In this document: piece after piece, positions 13,524-13,546 of the stretch | Layout of the letters: each line of letters opens with the position of its first letter | How positions within the stretch are numbered: position 1 is the stretch's first letter | Assembly: GCA_003343565.1 (NCBI GenBank) | Contig: QALA01000066.1 | Coordinates: 1-13,546, forward strand | Source of the DNA: Verrucomicrobiota bacterium | GTDB lineage: Bacteria > Verrucomicrobiota > Verrucomicrobiia > Opitutales > Intestinicryptomonadaceae | Direction: 5' to 3' | Length of the DNA: 13,546 bases | The notes under the pieces: model-generated | Database searches by the model: none | What the model was told of the DNA's origin: nothing | What the model saw: only the letters and a program-made list of their open reading frames with translations | Program-made: the position numbers and the translations under genes

Positions 13524-13546
13524 CCGGATTTTCTTTCGGACGAGTT

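Overview
The window looks like chromosomal DNA from a Verrucomicrobiota-type bacterium, possibly an Opitutales/Puniceicoccales relative. The basis is two exported proteins with VPEP...RRRK C-termini (PEP-CTERM sorting tails) beside secreted SGNH hydrolases, in a moderately GC-rich genome. The placement is an inference: no 16S rRNA is present, and the 23S piece covers only the 3' end.

Layout. (1) Positions 1-477 are the end of a ribosomal RNA operon on the + strand: 23S 3' end, spacer, 5S and a strong terminator. (2) Positions 478-1737 hold no convincing gene but contain a 95-bp relic (897-991) that is about 93% identical to the middle of the intact ligA gene 10.45 kb downstream. (3) Positions 1738-8536 are a minus-strand block: two large PEP-CTERM surface proteins (1786-3363 and 4230-5657), each with its own candidate promoter and terminator, and a two-gene operon of paralogous secreted SGNH esterases (8523 to 5835). 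Long gene-free stretches separate them. (4) Positions 8537-9412 are a gene-free divergent region with a 16-bp direct repeat and nested inverted repeats just before ligA. (5) ligA (9413-12115, +) encodes an NAD+-dependent DNA ligase of 900 residues, much longer than usual. It has two low-complexity insertions, one built on a 9-nt repeat, and a C-terminal tail ending in a beta-clamp-binding-like QMSLF. (6) A chloramphenicol acetyltransferase-family gene (12365-13006, +) of lower GC follows, preceded by a short unassigned open frame. (7) Positions 13007-13546 hold no gene but are rich in structure: consecutive RNA hairpins with partial resemblance to a cobalamin riboswitch, three GTGCAAA repeats at exact 16-bp spacing, and a terminator whose U-tract faces a minus-strand gene beyond the right edge.

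How the genes fit together. The minus block reads as an envelope module: exported proteins with exosortase-type anchoring tails, and periplasmic or secreted esterases that probably remove acyl groups from polysaccharide. The exosortase and polysaccharide genes are not in the window. ligA is housekeeping replication and repair. The cat-like gene looks acquired. I found no defence system, CRISPR array, insertion sequence, integrase or tRNA gene. The most unusual items are the ligA relic, the elaborated LigA protein and the structured right-hand region.
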